From NCBI GenBank assembly GCA_900313845.1, contig OMTC01000141.1, positions 1 through 5,801 of the forward strand: a DNA stretch of 5,801 bases, written 5' to 3'. Origin of the DNA: an uncultured Prevotellaceae bacterium. Its GTDB lineage: Bacteria > Bacteroidota > Bacteroidia > Bacteroidales > Bacteroidaceae. Within the stretch, counting starts at the first letter, position 1. The number at the start of each line of letters is the position of its first letter. The notes under the pieces are model-generated. The model was not told the origin of the DNA. It was given only the letters and a program-made list of their open reading frames with translations, and searched no databases. The position numbers and the translations under genes are program-made. This document shows positions 1-5,801 of the stretch, in pieces.

Positions 1-645
1 CTGAAAAAGACTGTCACGATGCTTGCCAACGGCTGAAAGGGGGACGGTGCGAGCCCAAGTCTCGAAAGCATCGCCATTGATGCCAAAGCCGAAATTGCGT
101 GCCATCGTGACAAAGAAAGTGTCTTCCCAATTCTTATCGCATTGCTCACGACGAGCCATGATTTGAAGGGTTCGCTCTTCGAGCCTCTCAATCTGTAGGG
201 CAGACAACCAACTGTTCACCATGAGCCGAGGCAGTGTGGCAACCACATTCTTGCATCGCGGTTGCACGTCGGAACGCGCCAATTCATCGTAGTTTTGCAG
301 CACGTAGTCGGGCACTTCGAGCACCAACTGCGGAATCTTCTTATCGGGGTCGTTGGGATAGCACACTTCGCAATCAGCCTCGTTCACCACATGAAGGATG
401 ACATTTTGATAAGCCTCATCATTGTCGTGATGATGCCGGTGCCAATCGCTGGAATGGATGTGGATTTCCACGTTTCCCACCCACAGCTGTCCGTCGATTT
501 TCACCTTGGCATTGAAGAAGTCGGGACCCGCATCATGGTTGTAGATACCAGGATTCACCACCTCCACCACTCTGCCATCAGTCGTGCGCAATTCGTGCAA
601 GGGCAGTATTTTATGTCGCCAAACGTAATGAAGCAACTGTTCCAT
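1..645 (-). CDS. DUF2851 family protein, N-terminal half (runs off left edge)
   Basis: The minus strand is open from an ATG at 645-643 down to base 1, giving 215 residues with no stop, so the gene continues beyond the window. The in-frame stop just upstream (660-658) fixes the start: the ATG at 649 is in another frame and no in-frame ATG lies further up. The protein begins MEQLLHYVWRHK and carries the conserved block AGPDFFNAKVKIDG (residues 39-52), then WVGNVEIHIHSSDWH (55-69) and VILHVV. I recognise this as the Bacteroidetes family DUF2851, usually a little over 400 residues, so about half is visible. Its function is not established. The block GPDF-x17-EIH, followed by several His and Asp residues, resembles a metal site, but that is inference. 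It is transcribed divergently from dapB. Family assignment is confident; function is unknown. Confidence 0.9.
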   Translation of the reverse strand, partial: MEQLLHYVWRHKILPLHELRTTDGRVVEVVNPGIYNHDAGPDFFNAKVKIDGQLWVGNVEIHIHSSDWHRHHHDNDEAYQNVILHVVNEADCEVCYPNDPDKKIPQLVLEVPDYVLQNYDELARSDVQPRCKNVVATLPRLMVNSWLSALQIERLEERTLQIMARREQCDKNWEDTFFVTMARNFGFGINGDAFETWARTVPLSAVGKHRDSLFQ

Positions 646-682
646 ACATGTTAAAACTCATAAACATACATTAAATAGTCTT

Positions 683-690
683 CAAAGATA
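683..690 (-). promoter_or_regulatory. Putative -7 box for the DUF2851 gene
   Basis: Read on the minus strand, this is TATCTTTG, matching the Bacteroidetes -7 consensus TAnnTTTG. Transcription would start near 676 and leave a leader of about 30 nt before the ATG at 645. I do not see a convincing TTTG -33 element at the usual spacing, so the call rests on the -7 box and its position only. Confidence 0.45.
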
Positions 691-711
691 AAGATTATCA
701 ATGAAATTGCG

Positions 712-719
712 TAAATTTG
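712..719 (+). promoter_or_regulatory. Putative -7 box for the dapB-lepB block
   Basis: TAAATTTG matches the Bacteroidetes -7 consensus TAnnTTTG. The expected transcription start, around 725, is only a few bases before the ATG at 730 and about 17 bases before the ATG at 742. This favours 742 as the real dapB start, or else a nearly leaderless message. No clear TTTG -33 box lies upstream. Confidence 0.45.
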
Positions 720-741
720 CACTCGAAAAATGACTGAAAAC

Positions 742-1497
742 ATGAAATTAGCATTGATTGGCTACGGCAAAATGGGCAAAATGATAGAACAGATTGCCCG
801 CGAGAGAGGACACGAAATCGTTTCCATTATCGACATCGACAACCAAGAGGAATTTGAATCGGAAGCATTCAAGAGTGCTGATGTGGCAATTGAATTCACC
901 GCACCGCAAGTGGCTTACGGAAACTACCTGAAGGCATGGAAAGCAGGTGTGAAGGTTGTGTCGGGCAGTACGGGATGGCTGAAGGAACATGGCGAGGACG
1001 TGCGACGCGCTTGCACACTCGAAGGCAAAACCCTTTTCTGGGCATCGAATTTCAGCGTGGGCGTTGCCATCTTCTCGGCAGTCAACAAGTATTTGGCAAA
1101 AATCATGAATCAGTTTGAGAGCTACGACGTGAAGATGAGTGAGACGCACCACATCCACAAGCTCGATGCACCGAGTGGAACCGCCATCACGCTTGCCGAA
1201 GGAATCATTGACAACCTCGACCGCAAGAGCGACTGGACACACGGCACGCTGCTTGCTGCTGACGGTACACTTACTGGCTCAGAGGAATGTGCCGACAACC
1301 TGATTCCAATCAGCTCCATCCGCCGCGATGAGGTGCCAGGCATCCACACCGTCACCTACGACTCGGAAGCCGACTGCATCAGCATCACCCACGACGCTCA
1401 TTCCCGCAAGGGCTTTGCGCTCGGTGCTGTACTCGCAGCTGAATACACCAAGAACCACACAGGTCTGCTGACCACGGAGGATTTGTTTAAATTTTAG
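742..1497 (+). CDS. dapB: 4-hydroxy-tetrahydrodipicolinate reductase DapB
   Basis: This enzyme reduces 4-hydroxy-tetrahydrodipicolinate with NAD(P)H to tetrahydrodipicolinate in the cytoplasm, a step in diaminopimelate and lysine synthesis. The N-terminal Rossmann fold shows the nucleotide-binding motif GYGKMG (residues 7-12). SGSTGW and SNFSVGV follow. The family signature ETHHIHKLDAPSGTA (134-148) contains His136 and Lys140, which align with E. coli His159 and Lys163, the catalytic pair. The length of 251 residues is normal for the family. I start at 742 because family members begin MKxALIGYGKMG and because of the promoter position. An in-frame ATG at 730 would add MTEN. lepB follows after 15 bp on the same strand, which suggests one operon. 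Nothing is missing or broken. Identity is very likely; the start choice is less certain. Confidence 0.95.
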   Translation: MKLALIGYGKMGKMIEQIARERGHEIVSIIDIDNQEEFESEAFKSADVAIEFTAPQVAYGNYLKAWKAGVKVVSGSTGWLKEHGEDVRRACTLEGKTLFWASNFSVGVAIFSAVNKYLAKIMNQFESYDVKMSETHHIHKLDAPSGTAITLAEGIIDNLDRKSDWTHGTLLAADGTLTGSEECADNLIPISSIRRDEVPGIHTVTYDSEADCISITHDAHSRKGFALGAVLAAEYTKNHTGLLTTEDLFKF

Positions 1498-1512
1498 AAT
1501 CAACCTTTTATC

Positions 1513-3027
1513 ATGGGCATATTTACAAGTAAACCCGATTATTCCAAAATCCGCACCAAGAAGGTGAGGGAAGAAGAAGAAAAGAAAGAACAAAAGACAC
1601 AATCCAAAGCCAAGAAATGGATTTGGTTCATCATCGTACTCGCTTGCTATCTGGCTTTTTGCTACTGGGTGAAAAGCTGGTGGGGACTGCTCGTCGTTCC
1701 TTTCATTTACGATGCTTACATCACAAAGAAAATCAACTGGGGATGGTGGAAGAGCCTCGACACAGCTGGTCGCACCATCATGAGTTGGGTGGATGCACTC
1801 GTTTTCGCACTCGTTGCCGTGTATTTCGTCAACAACTTCTTCTTCCAGAACTATAAGATTCCATCTTCATCACTGGAGAAGTCACTCCTCACAGGCGACT
1901 ATCTGTTGGTGTCGAAACTCAGTTATGGTCCACGCATTCCGCAGACTCCACTCACCATGCCGCTCACGCAGCACACTCTCCCACTCTTCAACTGCCAGTC
2001 TTACATCAACTGGCCTCATTGGGACTACCGCCGCGTGAAGGGATTGGGCAACGTGCAATTGGGCGACATCGTGGTGTTCAACTACCCTGCTGGCGACACC
2101 GTAGCGGTGGATTATCCATACGACTACTACGACCTTTGCTATAACATCGGGCAACAGGTGATTACAGACAACGGTCAATATCTGCCCGACTTGAAGGGAC
2201 ACTCCACAGAGGAACAGATGGAGCAGTTCTATGCCGTGTATGGCATCGGAAAGGAAGTGGTGAAGCAACAGAAGAACAAATATGGCGACGTGAAAGTGCG
2301 TCCTGCCGACCGCCGCGAGAACTACGTGAAGCGTTGCGTCGGACTTCCTGGTCAGACACTCCAAATCAAAGATAAGGTCATTTACCTCGACGGAAAGGCA
2401 ATGCCTCAGCCAGAATTGGCACAGTTCAACTATAAGGTTTATACCAAGAACGGACAGTTCCTACCCGACAAACTCCGTGCTGAACTCAACATCAGCGACG
2501 AAGACCATGCTGGCATCCATAACTACACCGACGGTATGCCACTCACTCAGGCTGCCAAGAAAGCATTGCTCAGCCACACAGAACTCATCGACAGCATCGT
2601 GGAAGTGAAAGATGGGTTCCATGGACGTCTCTACCCTCTCGACTACGACTACGGATGGACACGCGACAACTACGGACCTGTGTATATTCCTAAGAAAGGC
2701 GACGTGGTGAAACTCAACATGAAGAATATCGCCATTTACGAGCGTCCTATCCGTGCCTACGAAGGCAACACACTCGACGTGCGCAACGGCAAAATCATCA
2801 TCAATGGCAAGGAGGCAAACGAATACACCTTCAAGATGGACTACTACTGGATGATGGGTGACAACCGTCACAACTCTGCCGACTCCCGCTATTGGGGATT
2901 CGTGCCAGAAGACCACGTGGTGGGCAAGCCTCTCTTCGTTTGGCTCTCCGTCTCCGACGATGCCAACCCAGAATCATCCCACTACCGCTGGAACCGACTG
3001 TTTAAGTGGGTAGCCAATATAAAATAA
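1513..3027 (+). CDS. lepB: Signal peptidase I, extended Bacteroidetes type
   Basis: This membrane serine protease removes signal peptides from exported proteins on the periplasmic side. A charged cytoplasmic head (residues 1-35, rich in K and E) is followed by hydrophobic segments at about 36-54, 56-71 and 92-111. The nucleophile region IPSSSLEKSLLTGD places the catalytic serine at Ser120, aligned with Ser90 of the E. coli SGSM motif. The general-base lysine is Lys273 in YVKRCVGLPG. The conserved box E is MGDNRHNSADSRYWGF (448-462). Ser and Lys are 153 residues apart, against 55 in E. coli, because of an insertion at about 140-265, and a second insertion precedes box E. The total of 504 residues is long compared with E. 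coli (324), but large forms are familiar in Bacteroidetes. It sits 15 bp after dapB, probably in the same operon, and the heptad-repeat spacer begins right after its stop. Confidence 0.95.
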   Translation: MGIFTSKPDYSKIRTKKVREEEEKKEQKTQSKAKKWIWFIIVLACYLAFCYWVKSWWGLLVVPFIYDAYITKKINWGWWKSLDTAGRTIMSWVDALVFALVAVYFVNNFFFQNYKIPSSSLEKSLLTGDYLLVSKLSYGPRIPQTPLTMPLTQHTLPLFNCQSYINWPHWDYRRVKGLGNVQLGDIVVFNYPAGDTVAVDYPYDYYDLCYNIGQQVITDNGQYLPDLKGHSTEEQMEQFYAVYGIGKEVVKQQKNKYGDVKVRPADRRENYVKRCVGLPGQTLQIKDKVIYLDGKAMPQPELAQFNYKVYTKNGQFLPDKLRAELNISDEDHAGIHNYTDGMPLTQAAKKALLSHTELIDSIVEVKDGFHGRLYPLDYDYGWTRDNYGPVYIPKKGDVVKLNMKNIAIYERPIRAYEGNTLDVRNGKIIINGKEANEYTFKMDYYWMMGDNRHNSADSRYWGFVPEDHVVGKPLFVWLSVSDDANPESSHYRWNRLFKWVANIK

Positions 3028-3143
3028 AGAATTAAGAATGAAGAATGAAGAATTTATTTAGTGAGCTTCAGTTTTGCCGAAGCCATTCTCCATTCTTCAT
3101 TCTGCATAGCACATTCTTCATTCTTAATTCTTAATTCTTCATT
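3028..3143. repeat. Heptanucleotide tandem repeats arranged as an inverted repeat
   Basis: The spacer after lepB consists of 7-bp units. The left arm (3028-3046 and on to 3053) repeats AGAATTA/AGAATGA. Two right-hand sets on the opposite strand, 3084-3106 and 3112-3143, repeat CATTCTT/AATTCTT with small changes. The 19 bases at 3028-3046 are the perfect reverse complement of 3113-3131, with 66 bases between them. The 12-mer ATTCTTCATTCT occurs directly at 3092-3103 and 3113-3124, exactly three units apart. A small hairpin (GCTTC 3065-3069 / GAAGC 3079-3083) lies in the middle. The transcript could fold into a long AU-rich stem between lepB and the WbqC gene. It carries no gene. Similar heptad repeats are familiar in intergenic DNA of cyanobacteria (STRR) and, to my recollection, some Bacteroidetes. 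Confidence 0.85.
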
Positions 3144-3150
3144 AAATTTC

Positions 3151-3819
3151 ATGTTGCTATCCACAGCATATTTACCACCAATTCAATGGTTTACCAAGCT
3201 CCTTGGAACTGAACAGGGTTCCAACGGAGCTTGTGTGTATGTGGAAGCACTGGAAAGCTACATCAAGCAGACCTATCGCAATCGTTGCGTCATTGATTCA
3301 CCTGCCGGACCGCTTGCCCTGACCATTCCTGTGGAGAAACCAGATAATGGGAGCCGACTCATTCGCGACCTGCGCATCAGCGAGCATGGAAACTGGCGGC
3401 ATCAACACTGGCAGGCACTCAGTTCCAGTTATTTCAACAGTCCGTTCTTCGAATACTATCAAGATGACTTCCATCCATTCTACGAAAAGAGATATGATTT
3501 TCTGATGGATTTCAACGAGGCACTGATTGAGAAATGCTGCGAACTCATCGACATGCAACCTTTGTTGCAGCGCACAACAAGCTATCAGGAAAAAACCGAT
3601 GTTTCTTCCGATGAATTCGAGGATTTTCGCGATGTTATTTCTCCCAAGAAGGACTTATCGCTCGACACAACTTTCTCTCCTACTCCTTATTATCAAGTGT
3701 TTTCCGCCAAGCATGGTTTTCTCCCCAACCTCAGTATTGTTGACCTCATCTTCAACATGGGACCCGAATCCATATTCGTGCTGCAAGACAGCAAAAGAAG
3801 CTTGAAAAGCCAAGAATGA
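3151..3819 (+). CDS. WbqC family protein
   Basis: This 222-residue protein belongs to the WbqC-like family (PF08889). Some members lie in surface polysaccharide clusters, but the biochemical role is poorly defined. The start LLSTAYLPPIQWF, the block YFNSPFFEYYQDDFHPFYEKR (begins at about residue 94) and the C-terminal PNLSIVDLIFNMGPES (192-207) are typical of the Bacteroidetes branch. There is no signal peptide or membrane segment, so it is probably cytoplasmic. I start at ATG 3151. A GTG at 3061 would add 30 residues, but these only translate the heptad repeat (HSSF, NSSL) and are not family sequence. The stop TGA overlaps the ATG of the next gene, which points to translational coupling. There is no glycan synthesis cluster here, so a polysaccharide role is not supported by context. 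Confidence 0.88.
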   Translation: MLLSTAYLPPIQWFTKLLGTEQGSNGACVYVEALESYIKQTYRNRCVIDSPAGPLALTIPVEKPDNGSRLIRDLRISEHGNWRHQHWQALSSSYFNSPFFEYYQDDFHPFYEKRYDFLMDFNEALIEKCCELIDMQPLLQRTTSYQEKTDVSSDEFEDFRDVISPKKDLSLDTTFSPTPYYQVFSAKHGFLPNLSIVDLIFNMGPESIFVLQDSKRSLKSQE

Positions 3820-4646
3820 AAGCCACCATCCTCATCGACAACCAAGCCGCCGCAGACACACGTTTGCAGCATGAGCACGGACTTTCCATCTATTTCGAAG
3901 CAGATGGGAAGCGCATCTTGCTGGATACAGGACTTTCGGGCAAGGCTTTGAGCAACGCGCAGCTATTGGGTATTGATGTAGGCGAGATTGACTGGCTCAT
4001 CCTCTCGCATGGGCATGTGGACCACACGGGTGGACTGGAGGCTTTTCTTCAACAGAACGAAAAAGCAAGCATCTATGCTTCTCGCCACATCTTGACATGG
4101 AACTACTCTTCGAATCATCATGGGAATCAGCATAGTTTGAATCCCAACCATAAGCTGATTCAACAGAATTTGCAGCGATTTCATCTGTTGGACAGCCACT
4201 TGCAACTCAGTCCACAACTATGGCTTATCTTCAATCGTTGTCATGATTTCCCTGTGCCTAAAGGAAATCAATATCTATCACTCATAGATGCCCAAGGCTC
4301 ATGCATTCCCTACGGAGCTGAAGACGAAATATCCGTAGCCATCGTAGAAAATCAGCACCTCCACATTCTTGCTTCTTGTTCCCACAACGGAATCCTCAAC
4401 ATCATTCGCTCTTGTCAGAAAGTGACAGGCATCAGCGACATTGCCACTTACATAGGTGGTTTGCACCTTCTGGATGATTCCGAGTCGGAAAACAGCTTAC
4501 AAACACTGGTTTCAGAGATTCTGAAGCAATATCCCAACCTATCGCTCCACACGAGTCACTGCACGGGTACTCATGCCAAGGACGTTTTGCAAAAAGCACT
4601 AAAAAACCAATTCCATACTTTCTGCACAGGAGAAATGATTGAGTGA
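3816..4646 (+). CDS. Metallo-beta-lactamase-fold hydrolase, COG1237 type
   Basis: This 276-residue protein has the metal-binding motif SHGHVDHTGG, with His65, His67, Asp69 and His70. An earlier strand, ILLDTG (34-39), is usual for the fold. Later candidate ligands are His190 in CSHNG, His217 in YIGGLHL and His248 in HTSHCTG. This set fits the COG1237 branch, often annotated as the archaeal 7,8-dihydropterin-6-methyl-4-(beta-D-ribofuranosyl)-aminobenzene-5'-phosphate synthase. That name should not be taken as the function in a bacterium with no methanopterin genes in view; the true substrate is unknown. No signal peptide is seen, so it is probably cytoplasmic. Its ATG shares ATGA with the stop of the WbqC gene (4-bp overlap), so the two are very likely co-translated. 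The fold is certain, the subfamily likely and the substrate open. Confidence 0.88.
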   Translation: MKATILIDNQAAADTRLQHEHGLSIYFEADGKRILLDTGLSGKALSNAQLLGIDVGEIDWLILSHGHVDHTGGLEAFLQQNEKASIYASRHILTWNYSSNHHGNQHSLNPNHKLIQQNLQRFHLLDSHLQLSPQLWLIFNRCHDFPVPKGNQYLSLIDAQGSCIPYGAEDEISVAIVENQHLHILASCSHNGILNIIRSCQKVTGISDIATYIGGLHLLDDSESENSLQTLVSEILKQYPNLSLHTSHCTGTHAKDVLQKALKNQFHTFCTGEMIE

Positions 4647-4696
4647 TTTTACTTTGCTACAATCCCAACTATTAAATTCGCTCATTCGTGACGAAA

Positions 4697-4730
4697 ATGC
4701 CCCGCGCCATGGAGTAATGACGCGGGGCAT
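4697..4730. terminator. Probable bidirectional terminator hairpin
   Basis: ATGCCCCGCG at 4697-4706 pairs perfectly with CGCGGGGCAT at 4721-4730, a GC-rich 10-bp stem with a 14-nt loop. It lies 50 bp after the hydrolase stop and about 93 bp after the stop of the minus-strand small gene, between convergent blocks. On the minus strand the stem is followed by a short TTTT run. On the plus strand it is followed only by an AT-rich stretch, so termination looks better supported for the minus direction. The rest of 4647-4823 shows no gene. Confidence 0.7.
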
Positions 4731-4823
4731 ATATTATTCATCATCTGAAATGCTGATTAGCTTCAGAGACTCAAAACTTTTATTTCAATATAGTTGAAAA
4801 ACCAGAAACAAGAGAAGGACTGA

Positions 4824-5009
4824 TTACCAAATGCTCTTATCGACGTCACCCCAATCCTTTTCCTCGTAATTTTCCTCATGACGTGACTTGGTGAGTTGTT
4901 CACCAGTGGATTGAGTTGAATTTCCTACTTCCAATCCTGGCTGTAACAAGCCATTTATGGTATATAATTTGACTGCCGATGTGTCTGGAACAATATATTT
5001 CTTTTTCAT
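4824..5009 (-). CDS. Small protein of unknown function, 61 residues
   Basis: The protein starts MKKKYIVPDTSAVKLYTING and ends in a polar, acidic stretch finishing WGDVDKSIW. It has no cysteine and no lipobox, and the middle (LLQPGLEVGNSTQ) is too short and too mildly hydrophobic to be a clear signal peptide. The pattern of MKK, a short beta-prone segment, LL and then a polar tail resembles small hypothetical proteins I associate with Prevotella genomes, but I cannot assign a named family. It lies 44 bp downstream of the secreted-protein gene on the same strand, with no hairpin between them, so it is probably the last gene of that transcript. It could be an adjunct of the secreted protein. It is less likely to be a chance reading frame, given its Lys-rich start and position. 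Confidence 0.65.
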   Translation of the reverse strand: MKKKYIVPDTSAVKLYTINGLLQPGLEVGNSTQSTGEQLTKSRHEENYEEKDWGDVDKSIW

Positions 5010-5053
5010 TGATTCGCTGATATTATGTTGTGTTAATGTATAAAATGAATTGA

Positions 5054-5801
5054 TTATTTCACGAAAACTTTCTTGCCATTGTTCAGATAGATGCCTCGCT
5101 GCGTAGGACGTGCATTGAGTCGCACTCCTTGTAAACTATACCAATTTCCAGTTTCCGTGCTTTCGCTTTCCACCGTCTGAATGCTTGTCAAATCGTCGAA
5201 ACCACTGATATAGAATCCCTTCACATTTATCGGAGCATCAGTACCATAATCATAAAGCAAATATGCTTTGTTTGCACCTAATGTTCCATTATAAATAAAG
5301 AATCCAAGCTTGTTGCTGCTGTTTCTCCCCAAAGTCAACACTTTAGCGGTCTTAGATTTACTTGCTAATACTGTTTCAACTGGAGTTGCCTCAGTAGTTC
5401 CTTTGAGCCAATTCGTGCCAATCTCAGCTATATTTTTACCTGTTTCAGTGAAAATAATTGGTTTATCGTTAGGTTCCTCTTCCCAAAGCAATACACCAGT
5501 GTTTGCAGGAATATAATCACTTTCATCACTTACTTCACCAAGAGTTACCTTGTTATCATCATCAATTCCATCAATGGTATAAGCATGGAGTGTTGAATGC
5601 TCATTTTTAGGAATGCGGACAGGATAATCCAAATACATAGTCCCCCAATTATTATCATTAATTTTAGCAACTGATGGTTCGAAGTTGTTTATGAGGAAAC
5701 TAATTTCATAAAAATAAGTTTTAGCTGGAATAGTTAGTTCTATTTTGTATATTTTTGTTTTATCTAAACCAGAAAGTGAAGGAAAACATGCTTGATTTGT
5801 G
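5054..5801 (-). CDS. Secreted protein, C-terminal part, with sorting-like tail (runs off right edge)
   Basis: The minus strand is open from the right edge (first complete codon 5800-5798) to a TAA at 5056-5054, giving 248 visible residues. The ATG at 5638 is internal: clear coding sequence (KIYKIELTIPAKTYF, NDNNWGTMYLDYPV) continues upstream of it, so the true start lies outside the window. The segment NWGTMYLDYPV, followed by AYTIDGI and YIPANTGVLLW, matches a beta-rich module common near the ends of large Prevotella secreted proteins. The tail WYSLQGVRLN...RGIYLNNGKKVFVK resembles the C-terminal domain that type IX secretion or a related system uses for surface sorting (Por-tail-like). The catalytic or binding part, if any, is off the window, so the activity is unknown. 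The DNA is more AT-rich than the plus-strand block. Confidence 0.85.
   Translation of the reverse strand, partial: TNQACFPSLSGLDKTKIYKIELTIPAKTYFYEISFLINNFEPSVAKINDNNWGTMYLDYPVRIPKNEHSTLHAYTIDGIDDDNKVTLGEVSDESDYIPANTGVLLWEEEPNDKPIIFTETGKNIAEIGTNWLKGTTEATPVETVLASKSKTAKVLTLGRNSSNKLGFFIYNGTLGANKAYLLYDYGTDAPINVKGFYISGFDDLTSIQTVESESTETGNWYSLQGVRLNARPTQRGIYLNNGKKVFVK

Noticed and set aside
262..654. A plus-strand open frame of 130 codons rich in His and Val
   Set aside because: It lies antisense to the DUF2851 gene, whose minus-strand protein has clear family motifs; the plus frame has none.
1882..2364. Long minus-strand open frames inside lepB (also 2461-2916)
   Set aside because: They are antisense to a full-length signal peptidase with all catalytic boxes, and have His/Val-rich content typical of shadow frames.
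3028..3143. CRISPR array or phase-variable promoter in the repeat spacer
   Set aside because: Units are contiguous 7-mers without unique spacers, and there are no flanking recombinase-type inverted repeats or invertase genes in view.
4745..4766. Possible weak hairpin (CTGAA...TTCAG with a GCT/AGC inner pair)
   Set aside because: It is a short stem with a two-base bulge and no adjacent T run; the strong hairpin at 4697-4730 already explains termination here.
4824..5009. Small protein as a RiPP precursor
   Set aside because: There is no Cys and no recognisable leader or core boundary, and no modification enzyme or exporter is nearby.
5310..5516. A plus-strand open frame of 68 codons
   Set aside because: It is antisense to the secreted-protein gene, without motifs or a start context.

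Overview
The window looks like chromosomal DNA from a Bacteroidales bacterium, most probably Prevotella or a close relative. The evidence is an extended-type signal peptidase I, a DUF2851 protein, a WbqC-family protein, TAnnTTTG-type -7 promoter boxes, no Shine-Dalgarno motifs, and a secreted-protein C-terminal tail of the Bacteroidetes type. The assignment rests on family recognition, not on a search.

Layout. At the left edge (1-645, minus) is the N-terminal half of a DUF2851 protein that runs off the window. A divergent intergenic region (646-741) holds a -7-like box for each direction. A compact plus-strand block follows: dapB (lysine/diaminopimelate synthesis), lepB (signal peptidase I, 15 bp after dapB), a WbqC-family protein, and a COG1237-type metallo-beta-lactamase-fold hydrolase whose ATG overlaps the WbqC stop. 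The only sizeable break in the block is a 123-bp spacer (3028-3150) made almost entirely of 7-bp tandem repeats in inverted orientation. A GC-rich hairpin at 4697-4730 sits between the convergent blocks and could terminate both.

The right part (4824-5801, minus) is visibly more AT-rich. It holds the C-terminal 248 residues of a large secreted protein with a sorting-like tail and, 44 bp downstream of it, a 61-residue protein of unknown function.

The plus-strand block is ordinary housekeeping: dapB feeds the peptidoglycan and lysine precursor pathway, and lepB processes exported proteins. The WbqC and hydrolase genes look co-transcribed, but their substrates cannot be told from sequence. I see no clear new defence, mobile or regulatory system. 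The least explained items are the heptad-repeat spacer, the small protein behind the secreted protein, and a nuclease-like residue pattern in DUF2851.
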